From positions 806,001 to 870,000 of the forward strand of contig NZ_CP027666.1 in NCBI RefSeq assembly GCF_003008535.1: 64,000 nt of DNA. Reading direction: 5' to 3'. Positions within the stretch are counted from its first letter, which is position 1; each line of letters begins with the position of its first letter. Both the position numbers and the translations under genes were made by a program. The DNA comes from Ottowia oryzae. GTDB lineage: Bacteria > Pseudomonadota > Gammaproteobacteria > Burkholderiales > Burkholderiaceae_C. Under the pieces are notes generated by a model that worked only from the letters and a program-made list of their open reading frames with translations, was not told where the DNA came from and made no database searches. Positions 49,241 to 60,862 of this stretch are shown one piece after another.

Positions 49241-50683
49241 TCAGACGCCGACCACCGCCACGGCCTTGGTGTTCAGATACGCCTCCATCGCCTCTGGGCC
49301 GCCTTCGGTGCCATAGCCCGAATCCTTGATGCCGCCAAAAGGCAGCTCGGCCGAGGGCAGGGCGGGCTGGTTGATCCAGACCATGCCGGCCTCTACCTTG
49401 GTGGAAATCAACTGCACATTCTTGAATGAACGGGTGTACGCGTAGGCGGACAGGCCGTAAGGCAGGCGGTTGGCCTCGGCGATGGCGTCTTCCAGCTTGT
49501 CGAACGGGCGAATGCCGGCGATGGGGCCGAAAGGCTCGTTGTTGAACAGATCGGCCTCGGTGGTCAGGTTGGTGATGATGGTGGGGGCGAAGAAGTTGCC
49601 CGCATCGCCCACGCGCTCGCCACCGGTCAGCACCTCGGCGCCGCGCTGGCGGGCGTCGTCCACCACGTGCGCCATGGCCGTCAGGCGGCGCGCGTTGGCC
49701 AGCGGGCCCAGCGTGGTGCCTTCGGCCAGGCCATCGCCCAGCTTGAGCTTTTGCGTGTAGGCGACGAAGGCCTGGGTGAACTCGGCCACGATGCTGCTGT
49801 GCACCAGAAAGCGCGTGGGCGAGATGCAGACCTGCCCGGCGTTGCGGAACTTGGCGGCGCCCGCCGCCTTGACTGCCAGCGCCACGTCGGCGTCTTCCGC
49901 CACGATCACGGGGGCGTGCCCGCCCAGCTCCATCGTCACGCGCTTCATGTGCTGGCCGGCCAGCGCAGCCAGTTGCTTGCCCACGGCGGTGGAGCCGGTG
50001 AAAGTCACCTTGCGCACCACCGGGTGCGGAATCAGGTAGTTGGAGATTTCGGCCGGGTTGCCAAAGACCAGGCCCACCACGCCCGCGGGCACGCCGGCGT
50101 CTACAAAGCACTTCAGCAGCGCCGCCGGCGAAGCGGGCGTTTCCTCCGGCGCCTTGCACAGAAAGGCGCAACCCGCGCCCAGCGCCGCGCCAATCTTGCG
50201 CACGATCTGGTTGATGGGAAAGTTCCACGGCGTGAACGCGGCCACCACGCCCACCGGCTCTTTCAGCACCATTTGCATGGCGGCCACGTTGCGGCCCGGC
50301 ACGATGCGCCCGTACACGCGGCGGCCTTCGTCGGCAAACCATTCGATGATTTCGGCGCCCGCGTTCACCTCCACCCGCGCTTCGGACAGCGGTTTGCCTT
50401 GCTCTTGCGTCAACAGGCGGGCGATGTCGTCGGCGCGCTCGCGCAGCAGGGCGGCGGCGCGGCGCATCAGCGCGGCGCGCTCGTACACAGAGGTGTTGCG
50501 CCACACCTCAAAGCCCTTTTGCGCGGCGGCCAGGGCGCGGTCCAGGTCGGCCAGGCTGGCGTGGGCGACGGTGCCAATGACTTGGCCCGTGGCGGGGTTC
50601 AGCACGTCAATGGTTTTTCCGCCCGTGGCGTCCACCCATTGGTTGTCGATCAGCAGCTGTACGGACGGGTAGGTGGCGGTCAT
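49241..50683 (-). CDS. gabD: NAD-dependent succinate-semialdehyde dehydrogenase-like aldehyde dehydrogenase
   Basis: Aldehyde dehydrogenase of 480 residues. The NAD-binding Rossmann part includes FTPWNFPINQIVRKIG and FTGSTAVGKQ, the catalytic base glutamate is in MELGGHAPVIV near 253, and the nucleophile cysteine in GQVCISPTRF near 285. The short MTATYPSVQLLIDNQWVDA start and the LNPATGQVIGTVAHAS segment fit the succinate-semialdehyde/glutarate-semialdehyde group. Many paralogues oxidise other semialdehydes, so substrate is tentative. A good terminator follows. It is divergent from the lipase gene with a 266-base gap that should contain both promoters. No 4-aminobutyrate transaminase is nearby. 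Confidence 0.9.
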   Translation of the reverse strand: MTATYPSVQLLIDNQWVDATGGKTIDVLNPATGQVIGTVAHASLADLDRALAAAQKGFEVWRNTSVYERAALMRRAAALLRERADDIARLLTQEQGKPLSEARVEVNAGAEIIEWFADEGRRVYGRIVPGRNVAAMQMVLKEPVGVVAAFTPWNFPINQIVRKIGAALGAGCAFLCKAPEETPASPAALLKCFVDAGVPAGVVGLVFGNPAEISNYLIPHPVVRKVTFTGSTAVGKQLAALAGQHMKRVTMELGGHAPVIVAEDADVALAVKAAGAAKFRNAGQVCISPTRFLVHSSIVAEFTQAFVAYTQKLKLGDGLAEGTTLGPLANARRLTAMAHVVDDARQRGAEVLTGGERVGDAGNFFAPTIITNLTTEADLFNNEPFGPIAGIRPFDKLEDAIAEANRLPYGLSAYAYTRSFKNVQLISTKVEAGMVWINQPALPSAELPFGGIKDSGYGTEGGPEAMEAYLNTKAVAVVGV

Positions 50684-50949
50684 GGCGGGTCCTGAATTCG
50701 GTCAATCACAGTTTTGCGAACGTTGCGCTGCAACGCCGCACGAAATTTCGCGCCCTGGCCCACCGCAGCGTGCGGGCTGGATGCACGAACAATCATAGAG
50801 GCTCAGCGCCGGCTTCGCCCGGCATGCCGGCGATGGCGCCCAACGCCCCCTAGGAACACTACCAATGGGATCGTTCCCAGCTTTTCCTGGGCGCGCACTC
50901 TGCCTAGACTCGCAACCAACGGCTATACGACACCACAGGGAAGGCAGGC

Positions 50950-52506
50950 ATGGTTGGTATCACGGGCTTTGGCGTCGGTGGCGCCCTTAACGCGCGGCGC
51001 GTTGCCATGGATCCGCCGGCCAAGCCTGAAGCGGCTGCGGTGGACACCAGCCGAGGGTACCCAGTTGGCAATGGCAGCTTCTCCAGCCAGGTGAGGGGAA
51101 CCTCTCCGCAGCCCAAGCTGGACCTGCAGTTCGCCCTGATGGCGAACGACGCCTACAGGCTGAACGCCACAGGCCCCACCGGCACCCAGTCCGAGCGTGA
51201 ATTGGCCGAGGCCGGTTGGACCCGGCTGACTCCGGTGGGCAATGGCTTGGTAGATGCCCAGGGCCACCAGATCCCCATCGCGCCGAACTTATTGCACGAC
51301 CCGAAGACTGGGTTTGACGCCGCCATCTACCAGAACGAGCAAGGCCAATACGTGGTGGCCTACCGGGGTACCGACAACTGGAGTCCGGGTGAAGGTGGCG
51401 ATGCCACGGCCAATGGCGGCCAAGGCCTTGGACTGTCTACCAGGCAATACGAGCAGGCCATCAGACTTGCCGAACGCGCGGAAAAAGTTTTCGGAGAGGG
51501 TAACGTGGCCATCACCGGCCACTCACTCGGTGGCGGCCTGGCCTCGGCGGCAATGCTGGCTATTGACGCGCCGGGCGCCACGTTCAATGCGGCCGGCCTG
51601 AGCGACAACACCTTGCGGTCCTTGGGATTTACCAGCCCCAACGCCATCCGCAGCGAACTGGCCGATAGCGGACAGATTCGGCGCTACAACGTGGAGGGCG
51701 AACTGCTCACCGGCCTGCAGCAAGGCGCAGTCTCTGGCATGCCCAATGCCGTGGGCCATGAACTGCGCGTCAGCGACCCGGCAGGCAGGCGCAACCCGAT
51801 CGACCTACACGGGGGTGGCGGAGATGGTCAGGCATACGTTGAATCGATGCGCCACAACACCGCTCGCCATCCGGGCGAAAGCCTTTTCGCGCAGCCCGGC
51901 CGCGAGAAAGGCGCCGAGGCGGTATTCAATGTGCTCGCAGCCACCGGCACCCATCTGTGGGGTCTGGGCAGTGACGCGGCTTCCGGCGTCAAGCAGACGG
52001 GCGGTGAGATGGTCGGCGGCCTGCGCGAAGACCTGGGCAACGGCAAGCTCGCACTGGCCGCAGGCCGGGCCACTGGCAGCGGGGTGGATGGCGTTGCCGA
52101 TACTGCCGGCGCCGTGGTTCACCGTGGCACCGACTTGGCGGGTGACGTAGTCATGGAAGGCAGTACCTGGGTGGGCGGCGTGTTGCGCGACGTGGGGGAT
52201 AGGGTGGGCTTTGGCAGCGTGGCAGACACCGCCGCCACAGCTATCGAGCGTGGCGGTTACTACGCCAATCAGGGTATCGACAAGGCCGGTGAGGCAGTGG
52301 CCCATGTGCTGGATGTCGCAGGCGATGCCGCCCAGCAGGGCTGGAATGCGCTGGGCGCCCGCAGCCAATGGGTTGTGGACCAGGCTGCCTCAGGGGTGGT
52401 GTGGTTGGGTGACAAGGCGGTCGAGGGTGCCCAGTGGGTGGGCGATCGGGCCATTGACGCCGGCCGGTGGGCGAACCGCCATCTGAACCCCTTCAACTGG
52501 TTCTGA
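50950..52506 (+). CDS. Putative lipase/phospholipase effector (alpha/beta hydrolase, DUF2974-like)
   Basis: Protein of 518 residues without a signal peptide. The central domain has YVVAYRGTDNWSP and the nucleophile elbow GHSLGGG with Ser192, the pattern of class 3-type lipases and Mbeg1-like DUF2974 hydrolases. Residues about 315-518 consist of amphipathic Gly/Ala-rich stretches with repeated AGDVV, GGVLRDVGD, EGAQWVGDRAIDAGRWANRH forms, a helical tail typical of proteins inserted in membranes or secreted without a leader. The next gene, 35 bases on, encodes a lipoprotein with ankyrin repeats, as seen for immunity partners of some secreted phospholipases. A role as antibacterial effector is therefore inferred from content and context; no type VI secretion gene is in the window. 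Confidence 0.78.
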   Translation: MVGITGFGVGGALNARRVAMDPPAKPEAAAVDTSRGYPVGNGSFSSQVRGTSPQPKLDLQFALMANDAYRLNATGPTGTQSERELAEAGWTRLTPVGNGLVDAQGHQIPIAPNLLHDPKTGFDAAIYQNEQGQYVVAYRGTDNWSPGEGGDATANGGQGLGLSTRQYEQAIRLAERAEKVFGEGNVAITGHSLGGGLASAAMLAIDAPGATFNAAGLSDNTLRSLGFTSPNAIRSELADSGQIRRYNVEGELLTGLQQGAVSGMPNAVGHELRVSDPAGRRNPIDLHGGGGDGQAYVESMRHNTARHPGESLFAQPGREKGAEAVFNVLAATGTHLWGLGSDAASGVKQTGGEMVGGLREDLGNGKLALAAGRATGSGVDGVADTAGAVVHRGTDLAGDVVMEGSTWVGGVLRDVGDRVGFGSVADTAATAIERGGYYANQGIDKAGEAVAHVLDVAGDAAQQGWNALGARSQWVVDQAASGVVWLGDKAVEGAQWVGDRAIDAGRWANRHLNPFNWF

Positions 52507-52541
52507 GGAAAATCGGGCTATCGTCTGCCAACGCACCTTTT

Positions 52542-53327
52542 ATGACCGTCACGCCACCCGTCCAGGCAACGCCCTATACGCCCTTGCGCCGGCGTCTGTT
52601 GCTGGCGGCCGCATTGACATGGGCATCGGCATTGCCCGCGTGCGGCCAGCAAGGATCCGACATGCAAGAAGACCCTCAGAGCAAAGAGAAATTTGGCTCA
52701 CCGCAGGCCGCTGCGCTGTACCGCGCCGCTGCGGCGGGCGATCTGGAGCGCGCGCGGCAACTGATCGCCCAAGGGGCGGATCTGAACGCCGCCAATGCGC
52801 GGGAAATGACGCTGCTTGAAACGGCCATGCGCGATGGCAACCGCCGCGCCTTTGACAGCCTGCTGGATCTGGGCGCAGACCCGGCCTACCTGGGCACGCA
52901 CCGAGATACGCCGCTGCACTACGCGACCATCCTGCCCGATCCGAGCTGGCTCAAGGCGCTGCTGGCGCGCGGCGCCTCGACCGAAGTGCACAACAGCATG
53001 GGTGACACGCTGCTGTTCTCGGCATTGGGGGCGGACACCGAGCCCCATGTTCAGATCTTGCTCGACGCGGGTGCTGACATTCATGCCCGCAACAACAGCG
53101 GCGAAACCCTGCTGCACCAGGCGGCGAGCATCAACAGGTTCGACGACGTGGTTCGCTTTCTCGAGCTGGGTGTGGACCCCACGCTCAAGGACGACATTGG
53201 CTACACGTTTCAACACGCGTTCTTCAACACGCCCGAGCGGCTACTGAACCCGCAGGCCAAGGCAGCACGCGCCAAGGTGCGTGCCTGGCTGCGCAGCAGG
53301 AACATCCCGCTGGAAGAGCGCCAGTAA
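52542..53327 (+). CDS. Ankyrin-repeat lipoprotein, candidate immunity protein
   Basis: Protein of 261 residues. The N-terminus has LRRRLLLAAALTWASALPAC, an Arg-rich signal with lipobox (Cys near residue 35), so the product is exported and lipid-anchored. The mature part is four to five ankyrin repeats (AAAAGDLERARQLIAQGADLN, RDTPLHYAT, GDTLLFSALGAD, SGETLLHQAASIN). Known immunity proteins for secreted phospholipases can be exported ankyrin proteins, so it may neutralise the adjacent lipase in the periplasm. It is cotranscribed with the lipase (35-base gap). An internal ATG further upstream would not add a credible signal. Confidence 0.8.
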   Translation: MTVTPPVQATPYTPLRRRLLLAAALTWASALPACGQQGSDMQEDPQSKEKFGSPQAAALYRAAAAGDLERARQLIAQGADLNAANAREMTLLETAMRDGNRRAFDSLLDLGADPAYLGTHRDTPLHYATILPDPSWLKALLARGASTEVHNSMGDTLLFSALGADTEPHVQILLDAGADIHARNNSGETLLHQAASINRFDDVVRFLELGVDPTLKDDIGYTFQHAFFNTPERLLNPQAKAARAKVRAWLRSRNIPLEERQ

Positions 53328-53391
53328 ACCGGTTGGGGCGCGCTGGTGCGGCACGACCGCCGCAGCGGAGTAGTTCGCCGTTCTTGTCGCG

Positions 53392-55725
53392 TTAGGGCAC
53401 GAACCCCATTGAGCGGTGCTCGCGCACTTCGGGCTTGATGCGGTGCTCGGCCTCCAGCTGCTCCAGGAATTCTTCCGCCGAGAACTCTGCCGCCAGGATG
53501 TCGGTCTGGCGCTTCACCGCGGCGAAGTCGCCGGGGCACAGTTGCTCTAGTTTCGCTAGCTTCTGGCGCACGTCGCTGCTCATCAAATCGGCATTTCCTT
53601 TCAAAGCCTCGGTGATGAACATGCGCTCGCGCTGCTCGGCCGTGAGCGGCTTGAACTTGATCTTGAAGGTAAAACGCCGCAGCGCCGCCTGGTCGATGCG
53701 GTCCAGCAAGTTGGTGGTGCAGATGAACACGCCGTCGTGCCGCTCCATCTGCTGCAGCATCTCGTTGACCTCGGTCACTTCGTAGTTTCGCTGCGCACCG
53801 CGCCGGTCCATCAGAAAGCTGTCGGCCTCGTCCAGCAGCAGCACGGCCTTTTCCTGCGCGGCTTCCTCGAACATGGCGGCCATGTTCTGCTCAGTCTCGC
53901 CCACATACTTGCTGACCAGGTCGCTGGCCTGCTTGACGATCAGCGGCTTGTCCATTTGCTGCGCGATGTATTCGCCCAGTGCCGTTTTGCCGGTGCCGGG
54001 CGCGCCGTAGAAGCACAGCGCGCCGTGGCCGCGGCTTTTCAGCGCCTCGACGATGCGCGGAATCTCGAAGCGCGTCTCCACATTCAGCATGCCCAGGTCG
54101 TAGGTGGTGACCTGGCGGCGGCCCTTGGCCGCGCTCGCTTCCTTGCGGCCCAGCGCGGCGTCGGAGTTTTTCAGCTGCCGCTCGATCAGCGCCTCAAACG
54201 CCTCGCCGCCGGGCGCCTCGCCCACGTGGGCCAAGTCGGCAAAGCGCACCGCTGTGCGGATTTGCGCGGGCGTCAGGCCCTTGCGTTCGGTCAGCTTGGC
54301 CACGAATTCGTCGCTGACGCCCACGCCGTCCAGCGACTTGCGCACCAGCTGCTCGCGCGCGCCGGGCGGGGGCGATTTCAGCTCCAGGTGGTAGGCAAAG
54401 CGGCGGCGGAAGGCCGGGTCGATCTGTTCGATGCGGTTGGTCACCCAGATGGTGGGCACCGGGTTGCTTTCCAGAATCTGGTTCACCCAGGCCTTGCCGT
54501 TGACGCTGTGGCCCACGGCGTTGGCCAGCGATTGCTGCTCGGCGCGCGCCATCAGGCCGGCCGCGTCCACGCTGATGGGCGGGAAGACGTCTTCCACCTC
54601 GTCGAACAGCAGCGCCGCTTCTTGAGAGCCCTTCAGGAACACCTGCGCGATCTGCATAGAGCGGTAACGGTCGCGCCCTGACAGGCTGTTGCCGTCGCGG
54701 TCGGCGTATTCCACCTCGAACAGGTCCAGCCCGGCCTCGCGCGCGACTACCTTGGCCAGCTCGGTTTTGCCGGTGCCGGGCGGGCCGTACATCAGCACGT
54801 TCACGCCCTGCGCCTGCGTGCTTTGCGCCTTGCGCAGCAGGTTGATCAGCACCTGCACGTCGTCGCCGACAAAGCTGAAATCTTCAGCTTTCAAATCGCT
54901 CTTGCTGGCCGGGCGGGTGAACACCGCCATCAGCTCGGCGCGGTCGCGGTATTCGCGCATCAGCACCGGAGGCAGCTTTTCGCTGACCTTCATCAGGTCG
55001 GCCAGGTCGGTGATGCTGTGCTCGCTGATCAGGTTTTCCACCAGGCCGATGCGTTCCAGCCGCCCGCCGGCGCGCAGCGCCTCGGCCACCTCGGCGCCGG
55101 TCACCCCGGCCAGACGGCCAATGGCGTCGTACGCCTCGGGGGCGTTGTTCACCTTGAACTCGACCAGCAGGCTGCGCAAATCGCGCTGGTAGCGGGCCAA
55201 GGTGCCGTAGAGCAGCAGCGCCCGCTCAGCCTTGTTGAGTTGCAATAGATTTGATAGCGCGTCGATGTTCTTTTCGACCAGCGTCGATTGCTTCTTGAGC
55301 GCGTGCGTCAGCCACTGGCCCGTGCTGTTGAGCAGCGCCAGCAAGTCCTTGGGCGAATCCTTGGCATATTCATCCAGGTAGAAGAACAGCGTGCCTTCTT
55401 CATAGGGGCCGCGCCAGACGCCGTGCCGCTCCAGGAATTCGGTGGGCGACAGCGCCTCATGGCCGCGCCAGAAATCGTTGTCCTTGCAGCGGCGCTCCAA
55501 AAACTCGCGCACCCGCGCCAGCACGGGTTCGGGCCACATCAGGTGGCGGCCGGCCAGCGACATCAGGCCGTTGATGTCGCGCCGCACGTTGAACTTGGAG
55601 CCCTGCTGCGCGGCCAGGGTCAGCACGAAGTGCGAGCACATCAAATCCAGCACCGGGGCGTTGGCCAGCCCGGGCGCTTGAAGCATGCCCGCTTGACCAC
55701 CCACCGCGATCGACCGTTTCGCCAT
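53392..55725 (-). CDS. Tandem AAA+ ATPase
   Basis: Protein of 777 residues with two AAA modules. The first has GPPGTGKTELAKVVAREAG near 312-330 and LLFDEVEDVFPP; the second has GAPGTGKTALGEYIAQQMD near 572-590, LLLDEADSFLMDRRG and the sensor/Arg-finger segment DRIDQAALRRFTFKI. The first 290 residues are helical and unrelated to a known domain that I recognise. Layout resembles CDC48/ClpA-like double-ring remodellers, but the client is unknown. ATG 55725 is chosen because AGGAGG lies 11 bases upstream; the longer frame upstream lacks a ribosome site. It is divergent from the channel gene across about 260 bases. Confidence 0.87.
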   Translation of the reverse strand: MAKRSIAVGGQAGMLQAPGLANAPVLDLMCSHFVLTLAAQQGSKFNVRRDINGLMSLAGRHLMWPEPVLARVREFLERRCKDNDFWRGHEALSPTEFLERHGVWRGPYEEGTLFFYLDEYAKDSPKDLLALLNSTGQWLTHALKKQSTLVEKNIDALSNLLQLNKAERALLLYGTLARYQRDLRSLLVEFKVNNAPEAYDAIGRLAGVTGAEVAEALRAGGRLERIGLVENLISEHSITDLADLMKVSEKLPPVLMREYRDRAELMAVFTRPASKSDLKAEDFSFVGDDVQVLINLLRKAQSTQAQGVNVLMYGPPGTGKTELAKVVAREAGLDLFEVEYADRDGNSLSGRDRYRSMQIAQVFLKGSQEAALLFDEVEDVFPPISVDAAGLMARAEQQSLANAVGHSVNGKAWVNQILESNPVPTIWVTNRIEQIDPAFRRRFAYHLELKSPPPGAREQLVRKSLDGVGVSDEFVAKLTERKGLTPAQIRTAVRFADLAHVGEAPGGEAFEALIERQLKNSDAALGRKEASAAKGRRQVTTYDLGMLNVETRFEIPRIVEALKSRGHGALCFYGAPGTGKTALGEYIAQQMDKPLIVKQASDLVSKYVGETEQNMAAMFEEAAQEKAVLLLDEADSFLMDRRGAQRNYEVTEVNEMLQQMERHDGVFICTTNLLDRIDQAALRRFTFKIKFKPLTAEQRERMFITEALKGNADLMSSDVRQKLAKLEQLCPGDFAAVKRQTDILAAEFSAEEFLEQLEAEHRIKPEVREHRSMGFVP

Positions 55726-55987
55726 TGCAAGCCTCCTTGAGAGCAGGGCGCCAGACACACGCACCATAACGTAAACACTGGGGTGCAGGAATACACCCCT
55801 TGACCAAGGTGGCGGGCGCAAGTTTCGCGTGCCTGCCAACTATTTGGCGTTTGCGCGCCGTGGTGGGCACCCCTGCGCCAAGTCAAGGCTGGCGACGGCC
55901 GGTGGGCAAGGCGAGTTGACGCGCCAGTGCCCAGCGATGATGATGCCCGCAAGCCCAGGAGGGCGTGACGAGCGAGGAACTGAACGT

Positions 55988-57619
55988 ATGAGCGATATGA
56001 GCACGATGTGGGGTTCGATGCAGAACACCATGGGCACGCACCTGCCGCAGGTGCTGGGCGCGCTGGCCATCTTCATCATTGGGTGGTTTGTGGCGGCGCT
56101 GGTGAAGGCGGGGGCGCGCAAGGCGCTGTCTGCCTTGCGGCTGAACGAGCGCTTTTCCGGCTCGACCGGCCAGCGCGTGGACATCGAGGGCGCGGTCTCG
56201 CTGGCGCTGTTCTGGACGGTGATCCTGCTGACCCTGGCGGCCATGTTCAACGCGCTGAACCTGGCGCTGGTGTCGGGCTCGTTCTCGGCGCTGACCACGC
56301 AGATGTTCGAGTACGCGCCGCGCCTGCTGGGCGCGCTGCTGCTGTCGCTGCTGGCCTGGCTGGTGGCCACGCTGGTGCGCGGGCTGACGCTGAAGGTGCT
56401 GGACCGCACCACGCTGGACGAAAAGCTGTCTGAGCACGCGAACATGTCGCCCATCAGCGAAAGCCTGTCCAACGCGCTGTTCTGGCTGGTCATTCTGCTG
56501 TTCGTGCCGGCGATTCTGGGCGCGCTGCAGATGGATGGCCTGCTGGCGCCGCTGCGCGAGATGACCGCCAAGGCGCTGGACATCCTGCCCAACGTGCTGG
56601 CTGCGCTGATCATTGGCGGCGTGGGCTGGATCGTGGCCACCGTGCTGCGCAACCTGACCACCAACCTGCTGCGCTCGGCCGGCGCCGACCAGATCGGCAA
56701 CAAGGCCGGGCTGGCCGACACGGTGCAGATTTCCAGCCTGGCCGGGCTGCTGGTGTTCATCGTCGTGTTCGTGCCCGCGCTGATCGCCGCGCTGGACGCG
56801 CTGAAGATCGACGCCATTTCGCGCCCCGCCACCGACATGCTGGCGCTCTTGATGGACGCGGTGCCGCGCATCGTCGCCGCCGGGCTGATTCTGGTGGTGA
56901 CCTGGATGGTGGCCACCTTCGCCACGCGCATCCTGGCCAGCCTGCTGGCCAGCGTGGGGCTGGACACGCTGCCCGCGCGCCTGGGCATGCAGCACGCCTT
57001 CCAGAAGACCAAGCCATCCATCCTGGCGGGCCACATCGCCCTGGTGTTTGCCATGCTGTTCGCGGTGGTGGAGGCGGGCAACCAGCTGGGCTTCAGCCGC
57101 TTCAGCGACATGATCATGACTTTTGTCGAGTTTGCCGGCGATGTGCTGCTTGGCTCGGTCATCCTGGTGATCGGCTTCATGCTGGCCAACATCGCCTACG
57201 AGGCCATTTCGCGCGCCAGCGGCGAAGGCGGCCGTGGCACCGTAGTGGCGCGGGTGGCGCGGTTTGCCATTCTGGGCATCGTGCTGGCCATGGGCCTGCG
57301 CGCCATGGGCATTGCCGACGACATCGTCAACCTGGCCTTCGGCCTGACGCTGGGCGCCGTGGCCGTGGCCTTCGCCCTGGCGTTTGGCCTGGGCGGGCGC
57401 GACGCTGCCGGCCGCCTGGCCACGCGTTGGGTAGACCGCCTGACCAAATCCGGCGACACCCCGCCGCCCATGCCCGCCTTCACGCCCGATCCGCTGGCCG
57501 ACATTCCGGGCGACCCGCTGGTCGATCCGCAAACCCCGCCTGTGGGGCCCGCTGCCGGGCCGGCTGCTGTTCCGCCCGTGGCGCCGCCCGCGCCCACCCA
57601 GGGCAACGAGCTGCCCTGA
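55988..57619 (+). CDS. CmpX-like mechanosensitive ion channel family protein
   Basis: Membrane protein of 543 residues with repeated TM-helix units (LPQVLGALAIFIIGWFVAAL, APRLLGALLLSLLAWLVATL, LPNVLAALIIGGVGWIVATV, VPRIVAAGLILVVTWMVATF), each about 120 residues apart. Each ends in Arg/Lys, as in CmpX and small conductance MscS-related proteins. The C-terminal GLTLGAVAVAFALAFGLGGRDAAGR is the typical pore-like segment, then a Pro-rich tail (about 485-543). Expected in the inner membrane; it probably affects osmotic or envelope stress responses. The ATG at 55988 has GAGGAAC upstream and a start two codons later is possible. Confidence 0.9.
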   Translation: MSDMSTMWGSMQNTMGTHLPQVLGALAIFIIGWFVAALVKAGARKALSALRLNERFSGSTGQRVDIEGAVSLALFWTVILLTLAAMFNALNLALVSGSFSALTTQMFEYAPRLLGALLLSLLAWLVATLVRGLTLKVLDRTTLDEKLSEHANMSPISESLSNALFWLVILLFVPAILGALQMDGLLAPLREMTAKALDILPNVLAALIIGGVGWIVATVLRNLTTNLLRSAGADQIGNKAGLADTVQISSLAGLLVFIVVFVPALIAALDALKIDAISRPATDMLALLMDAVPRIVAAGLILVVTWMVATFATRILASLLASVGLDTLPARLGMQHAFQKTKPSILAGHIALVFAMLFAVVEAGNQLGFSRFSDMIMTFVEFAGDVLLGSVILVIGFMLANIAYEAISRASGEGGRGTVVARVARFAILGIVLAMGLRAMGIADDIVNLAFGLTLGAVAVAFALAFGLGGRDAAGRLATRWVDRLTKSGDTPPPMPAFTPDPLADIPGDPLVDPQTPPVGPAAGPAAVPPVAPPAPTQGNELP

Positions 57620-57725
57620 CCAGCCGTGCGGCCCGAAGGCGCTACCGGCGCGCTGCGGCGCGGCGGGTGGCGCCGCTCACCGCCGCCGCTAGAATCCACC
57701 GCATTCCCCGCAAAAGAGGTTACCC

Positions 57726-57881
57726 ATGTCCGCACCAGCCCATGACGCGCAACCCACCGATACCGAGGTGCAGTACCACGACCCGGTGGAAGACGTGACC
57801 AAACACATCCCCGTGGTCGTTCCGCTGGCGGGCGCCATCCTGATGTTTCTGCTGGCCTTCATCGCCGTGAAGATGGCTTGA
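57726..57881 (+). CDS. Small single-pass membrane protein, 51 residues
   Basis: A short gene that starts MSAPAHDAQPTDTEVQYHDP and ends LAGAILMFLLAFIAVKMA. The first 28 residues are soluble and acidic; the rest is one membrane helix. AGAGGT precedes ATG. It has normal codon use and an independent leader, and follows the channel gene by 106 bases. I do not recognise a named family. It could be a small accessory subunit of an envelope complex. A dispersed repeat and a terminator follow. Confidence 0.78.
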   Translation: MSAPAHDAQPTDTEVQYHDPVEDVTKHIPVVVPLAGAILMFLLAFIAVKMA

Positions 57882-57919
57882 CCGGCGGCCGCTGGTCGGT
57901 GGCCTGCGTTTCGATTCTT

Positions 57920-57979
57920 CAAGTAAAAAAGGCTTCTGGCGCAGGCTGCACCAGCGCTGGCAGCTAGCAAAAGCATAGT
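57920..57979 (-). repeat. Dispersed GATAGCT-family repeat after the small membrane protein gene
   Basis: Reverse copy (GGCTTCTGGCGCAGGC, TGCACCAGCGCTGGCAGCTAG, AAAAGCATAG). It lies just before the terminator in the same intergenic stretch. Confidence 0.8.
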
Positions 57980-57982
57980 AAA

Positions 57983-58017
57983 GAGCCGCACCCTGAATCA
58001 AGGGCTGCGGCTTTTTT
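57983..58017 (+). terminator. Rho-independent terminator
   Basis: GAGCCGCACCCT pairs with AGGGCTGCGGCT around GAATCA, followed by T6. It ends the small-protein transcript. The remaining stretch to the pckG start (about 190 bases) holds the pckG promoter and leader. Confidence 0.85.
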
Positions 58018-58211
58018 ACGTCGTTCATCCGCGGCGGGCGCGGGTTTCATAAAATCGTCACCTTGCGCGGGCAAGCCGCGCGGCGGCCAGCGCGCGTTTC
58101 GGTACGGCGCGCCGGCCCTTCCAGGCGCCATCAGAGCGCTGTCCAGTCGTCTTTCCCAAGCCGCCCGCCCGGCTCTTCGGAAAGACGATTTCATACTTAG
58201 GAGCACATCCC

Positions 58212-60119
<1,908 letters not shown>

Positions 60120-60171
60120 GCGAAGACCACCCGGGCGCGGCCGCCGCAAGGCAAGCGCCGCGCCGATCCCG

Positions 60172-60194
60172 GCCCCGCCAGCGCGGGGCTTTTT
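60172..60194 (+). terminator. Rho-independent terminator of pckG
   Basis: GCCCCGC and GCGGGGC (seven pairs) around CAGC, followed by TTTTT. Confidence 0.88.
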
Positions 60195-60588
60195 GCTGCC
60201 TGTTAGCCACCGCGCAGGCCAGTTCTAGCGCCCGAACACGCCCCGCGCAGGCTGGCTGTGCGGAATAGGCAGTGACTCAGCGCCTGTTGAGCGTGGTGAG
60301 GCCACGAGCGCACAGGCAAGCCCATCCGCAAACACGGCTGCTCGCAGGGGAAGGTGCCATGCGCCTGGGGCAACCCAGGACATTGGGACGCGGCGCAACA
60401 ACAGCCCCGCAGCAACGACCCCACCGTCGCGCCCGGCGATACCGGGCGAGTCAGCGAGAACGACAAACGCTGCCCTGATTCAGGACAGCGCGTGCTTAGA
60501 GGAGGGTGCTGCCGGGCCCAGCCGGCTGGCGAAGCGCCGCGGGCACGCGGCGCTGGGGCTCAGGAGAAAAGGTGGCGAGCGCGTTGGC
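60195..60588. other. 394-base intergenic region
   Basis: No gene is supported. A hairpin CGCTG-C-CCTG...CAGG-A-CAGCG lies at about 60471-60492. The remaining open frames in the stretch are GC artefacts. An unannotated small RNA cannot be excluded, but there is no specific sign. Confidence 0.4.
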
Positions 60589-60774
60589 TCAGCGCACCAC
60601 GCCCAGGTAGGCCATGGCTGCGCTGCGCAGCTCGGCAGCGCGGCGGGGGTCGGTGCCCACGCTGGCTTCGGCGGTTTCCATCAGTTGCGAAGGCACGCCG
60701 TTCGCCACTTTGGTGGATTGCAGGGGGCCGTTGGCGGCGGGGGCCAGGGCGCGTTGGATCAGTCGGATCAACAT
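60589..60774 (-). CDS. Possible 61-residue protein
   Basis: Open frame starting MLIRLIQRALAPAANGPLQS and ending ELRSAAMAYLGVVR. It has balanced, helical-looking composition rather than the Arg/Ala-rich composition of the shadow frames. The ribosome site is weak. It lies alone between pckG and the metallophosphoesterase gene, and a symmetric CCCTAGGG-type site lies about 90 bases upstream. No family recognised. A conserved small protein is plausible but needs comparison with relatives. Confidence 0.45.
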   Translation of the reverse strand: MLIRLIQRALAPAANGPLQSTKVANGVPSQLMETAEASVGTDPRRAAELRSAAMAYLGVVR

Positions 60775-60862
60775 GACAAAGTGCGGGTTGCCCGATTGGT
60801 TGGCCGGGTCCGCTAGGTGAAGGCTTGTAGCCGATGCCCTGGATTGTAGGCCGGCACCCTGA

